Source of the DNA: an uncultured Campylobacter sp.
GTDB lineage: Bacteria; Campylobacterota; Campylobacteria; Campylobacterales; Campylobacteraceae
Direction: 5' to 3'
DNA: 6,708 nt
Assembly (NCBI GenBank): GCA_905373295.1
Contig: CAJPSJ010000114.1
Coordinates: forward strand, 1 to 6,708
Each line of letters begins with the position of its first letter. The stretch's first letter is position 1. This document shows positions 5,219 through 6,708 of the stretch, piece after piece. A model generated the notes under the pieces. The model did no database searches. It had not been told where the DNA came from and was given only the letters and a program-made list of their open reading frames with translations. The translations under genes and the position numbers were made by a program.

Positions 5219-6210
5219 CAAAACTCCCTATCTATCATATCTCGCACGATTTGCTCCAGCTTGTCGTTTTTAAATTCCGCCACGGCTTCGAGCGCCTTTT
5301 GCCCGTAGGCACGAGCTTCGTTTATACAGCGCTCGATAATGCCGTGCTCGCTAAGCTTCGCTTTGATCCATGAAATTTCGCTCTGGCGCAGCTGTTTTTT
5401 AAAAAACGATTTTAGCTTTTGCCGCTGCGCATCATCTAAATTTTCGTATAAATAGATGTAGGGCAGGGTGGTTTTACCCTCCGCGAAATCGCTCAAGCTC
5501 GGCTTGCCAAGCGCTTCCGAGCTTTGCGTGACGTCTAAAATATCGTCGATGATCTGAAAGGCAAGCCCAAGGTTTTTGCCGTATTCGCCGAATTTTACGC
5601 TCGCGCTTGAAATTTCATCATGATCTTTCGCGGCTTTCGGATTCCTGTCCTCGTTTTTTGCGCCGCTAATATCTGAAATTTCGCCACGATTTTCTGTGCC
5701 GCCGAATTTTAAAAACGCCCCGCAGCGCGCGACTTCCTCTATGAGAGCGGAGGTTTTTAGATAGATCATCTGCAGATATTTGCTCGCATCGTCGTTGAAA
5801 TCGTTGCTTAAGCTCACATCCATTAGCTCGCCCACGGCAAGCTTCGTGACGGCGCCTGAAAGCGCGGCGGCGATGCAGTTTTTAAATTTGCTAAGCTCGA
5901 AATACGCTTTGGAATAGAGTATGTCGCCCAGCATCACGGCGTTTTTGGAGCCGTAAGTGGCGTTGATCGAGGGTTTGCCGCGGCGCACCGAGCTTTCGTC
6001 GATGACGTCGTCGTGCAGCAGGCTTGCGGCTTGAATGAGCTCGATGATCGCGCACAGACGCAGTGATTTTTCATCTTTTTGCGCGATGTTTAGTAGCAGC
6101 TTGGAGCGTAGTTTTTTGCCGGGGCTTAGCCTATCAAACATCTCGCTAGCGGGCTCGTAGCCGCAGTCTGCGATGAAGCTTTTCATAATTAAATCGATTT
6201 GATCTTGCAT
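5218..6210 (-). CDS. ispB: long-chain polyprenyl diphosphate synthase with an in-frame insertion
   Basis: An all-trans prenyl transferase that extends allylic diphosphates with isopentenyl diphosphate, here probably to make the menaquinone side chain. The first Asp-rich motif is LLHDDVIDE (64-72; D67, D68, D71) and the second is FQIIDDILDVT (218-228; D222, D223, D226). GKKLRSKLLL (31-40) binds diphosphate. The residues just before the first motif are small (A61, A62), as in long-chain rather than farnesyl or geranylgeranyl synthases. Campylobacter makes MK-6, so a C30 product is plausible; the ispB name implies C40 and is only a family label. At 330 residues it is about 33 longer than the C. 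jejuni homologue as I recall it; the excess is a polar insertion at about 169-206, between FLKFG and KFGEYGKNLG. The ATG at 6210 overlaps the upstream stop as TAATG and has no clear Shine-Dalgarno, so re-initiation is likely. Confidence 0.93.
   Translation of the reverse strand: MQDQIDLIMKSFIADCGYEPASEMFDRLSPGKKLRSKLLLNIAQKDEKSLRLCAIIELIQAASLLHDDVIDESSVRRGKPSINATYGSKNAVMLGDILYSKAYFELSKFKNCIAAALSGAVTKLAVGELMDVSLSNDFNDDASKYLQMIYLKTSALIEEVARCGAFLKFGGTENRGEISDISGAKNEDRNPKAAKDHDEISSASVKFGEYGKNLGLAFQIIDDILDVTQSSEALGKPSLSDFAEGKTTLPYIYLYENLDDAQRQKLKSFFKKQLRQSEISWIKAKLSEHGIIERCINEARAYGQKALEAVAEFKNDKLEQIVRDMIDREF
5586..5711 (-). repeat. 114-bp in-frame insertion in ispB bounded by 12-bp direct repeats
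   Basis: CGCCGAATTTTA occurs at 5586-5597 and 5700-5711, exactly 114 bp (38 codons) apart. It encodes the shared KFG at residues 168-170 and 206-208. Between them lies a charged, low-complexity peptide containing GAKNEDRNPKAAKDHDEIS (183-201). Removing one repeat plus the interval would leave a continuous FLKFGEYGKNLGLAFQ, which is what short relatives look like. TGAAATTTC followed by a similar 15 nt also recurs at a 66-bp offset (5608 and 5674), the same period as in the hemA insertion. Confidence 0.75.
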
Positions 6211-6455
6211 TATTCGTTGTTGCTTAGGATATTTCCGCTCATTTGCAAAAATTTGTCGTTTAGCTCGTCTTGTAGATCCTGCTGTGCGATGAAGCTTTCG
6301 ATCTCGCGCTCGCTAATGCCGCGCGCTTCGCAGAGCCGCTCACAGGCGATGAGGCGGATTAGAGCTTCTTCGATTTCGTTTTGCACCAAAGTAGGGCTTG
6401 CAGCGGATAAAATTTCAAAAAATTTCTCTCTTGGGCTGCCTTCAAAAATATCCAT
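6210..6455 (-). CDS. DUF2018 family protein (HP0242-like)
   Basis: An 81-residue, probably all-helical, soluble protein. Its beginning (DIFEGSP) and end (GNILSNNE) match H. pylori HP0242 as I recall it (EIFEGNP and ANILSGNE), the structural prototype of DUF2018, which forms an intertwined, knotted homodimer. No function is established for the family. The position as first gene before polyprenyl synthase, hemA and proS is also as in H. pylori, which strengthens the assignment and suggests a long-standing link with the operon. The ATG at 6455 is preceded by AAGGA at a 6-nt spacing and, further up, by an extended -10 promoter. The TAA stop shares one base with the next ATG (TAATG). No signal peptide or membrane segment is present. 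Confidence 0.9.
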   Translation of the reverse strand: MDIFEGSPREKFFEILSAASPTLVQNEIEEALIRLIACERLCEARGISEREIESFIAQQDLQDELNDKFLQMSGNILSNNE

Positions 6456-6477
6456 TTACCTTCCTTAAAATTTCGCG

Positions 6478-6486
6478 ATTATAGCA
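6478..6486 (-). promoter_or_regulatory. extended -10 promoter of the DUF2018-ispB-hemA-proS operon
   Basis: On the minus strand the sequence reads TGCTATAAT: a perfect TATAAT at 6483-6478 with the TGn extension, 22 nt upstream of the ATG at 6455. The region further upstream (to about 6510) is AT-rich with no TTGACA-like -35, as is normal for Campylobacter. Transcription would start near 6471, giving a short leader that carries the AAGGA site at 6468-6464. It is the only strong promoter I see for the four genes. Confidence 0.8.
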
Positions 6487-6708
6487 AATGTAAAATTTAA
6501 TTTAGGTTAGGGCGCGGCAAACTATCGGGGCTTTTAAATAGGAGCGATTACGCAGATTTTGCGCTTGCGTGCGGTAAATTTTAAGCTTAAGCGTGGATTT
6601 TGGGCTTTAGATTTCGCAATTTTAAAATTTTACTTGTTTGCGAGATAAGCAGAGCGAGCGGAATTTAAAAATTTAATCTTGGTCGCGTGGCAGATTAAAC
6701 GCGAAGCT

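Noticed and set aside
5375..5391. Further GAAATTTC words in ispB and hemA as extra copies of the insertion element
   Set aside because: GAAATTTC is common throughout because of the AAATTT bias, and the flanking sequence does not match the insertion core.
6581..6590. TTAAGCTTAA palindrome in the right flank
   Set aside because: A 10-bp AT-rich palindrome upstream of the operon promoter, but a single copy and too short to claim an operator.
6673..6708. Possible C-terminal tail of a minus-strand gene entering from the right edge (12 codons to a TAA)
   Set aside because: Too short to judge; another minus frame is also open to the edge for 25 codons, and neither has recognisable content.

Overview
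The window looks like chromosomal DNA from a Campylobacter species of the relatively GC-rich oral group (C. gracilis, C. showae, C. rectus and C. curvus are candidates). This rests on the gene order DUF2018 - polyprenyl synthase - hemA - proS, which I recall from Helicobacter pylori (HP0242, HP0240-HP0238) and Campylobacter jejuni, on the close match of the HemA N-terminus to C. jejuni HemA, and on a very strong bias for the word AAATTT. The species call is inference.

Left part (1-2043, mostly + strand): the 3' end of an unrecognised gene (to 283), about 500 bp without a convincing gene, a single-gene unit for an RclC/YkgB-type (DUF417) inner-membrane protein (787-1425) with its own promoter and ribosome binding site, then about 620 bp without a convincing gene. 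The two intergenic stretches share an exact 17-bp repeat on either side of the DUF417 gene. The right one also carries a strong hairpin and three copies of a 9-mer.

Right part (2044-6490, - strand): a compact operon read right to left from an extended -10 promoter at 6478-6486. It contains a DUF2018 protein (HP0242 family), a long-chain polyprenyl diphosphate synthase, glutamyl-tRNA reductase (hemA) and prolyl-tRNA synthetase (proS). Neighbours overlap by 1, 1 and 11 nt, so translation is probably coupled. The products serve quinone side-chain synthesis, the first committed step of haem synthesis (which uses Glu-tRNA) and tRNA-Pro charging. The operon converges on the DUF417 gene and ends near an 11-bp perfect hairpin. 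The last ~220 bp (6487-6708) hold no gene I can support.

The most unusual feature is in the operon. Both the polyprenyl synthase and HemA carry in-frame, hydrophilic, Asn/Lys/Asp-rich insertions that shorter relatives lack. The synthase insertion is exactly 38 codons between two copies of a 12-bp direct repeat. The HemA insertion contains two diverged 22-residue tandem units. The two insertions share a core of the form AKN-x(3-4)-NP-x(3)-K. This suggests a dispersed, protein-coding repeat family that inserts in frame into housekeeping genes, similar in behaviour to Rickettsia palindromic elements but unrelated in sequence as far as I can tell.
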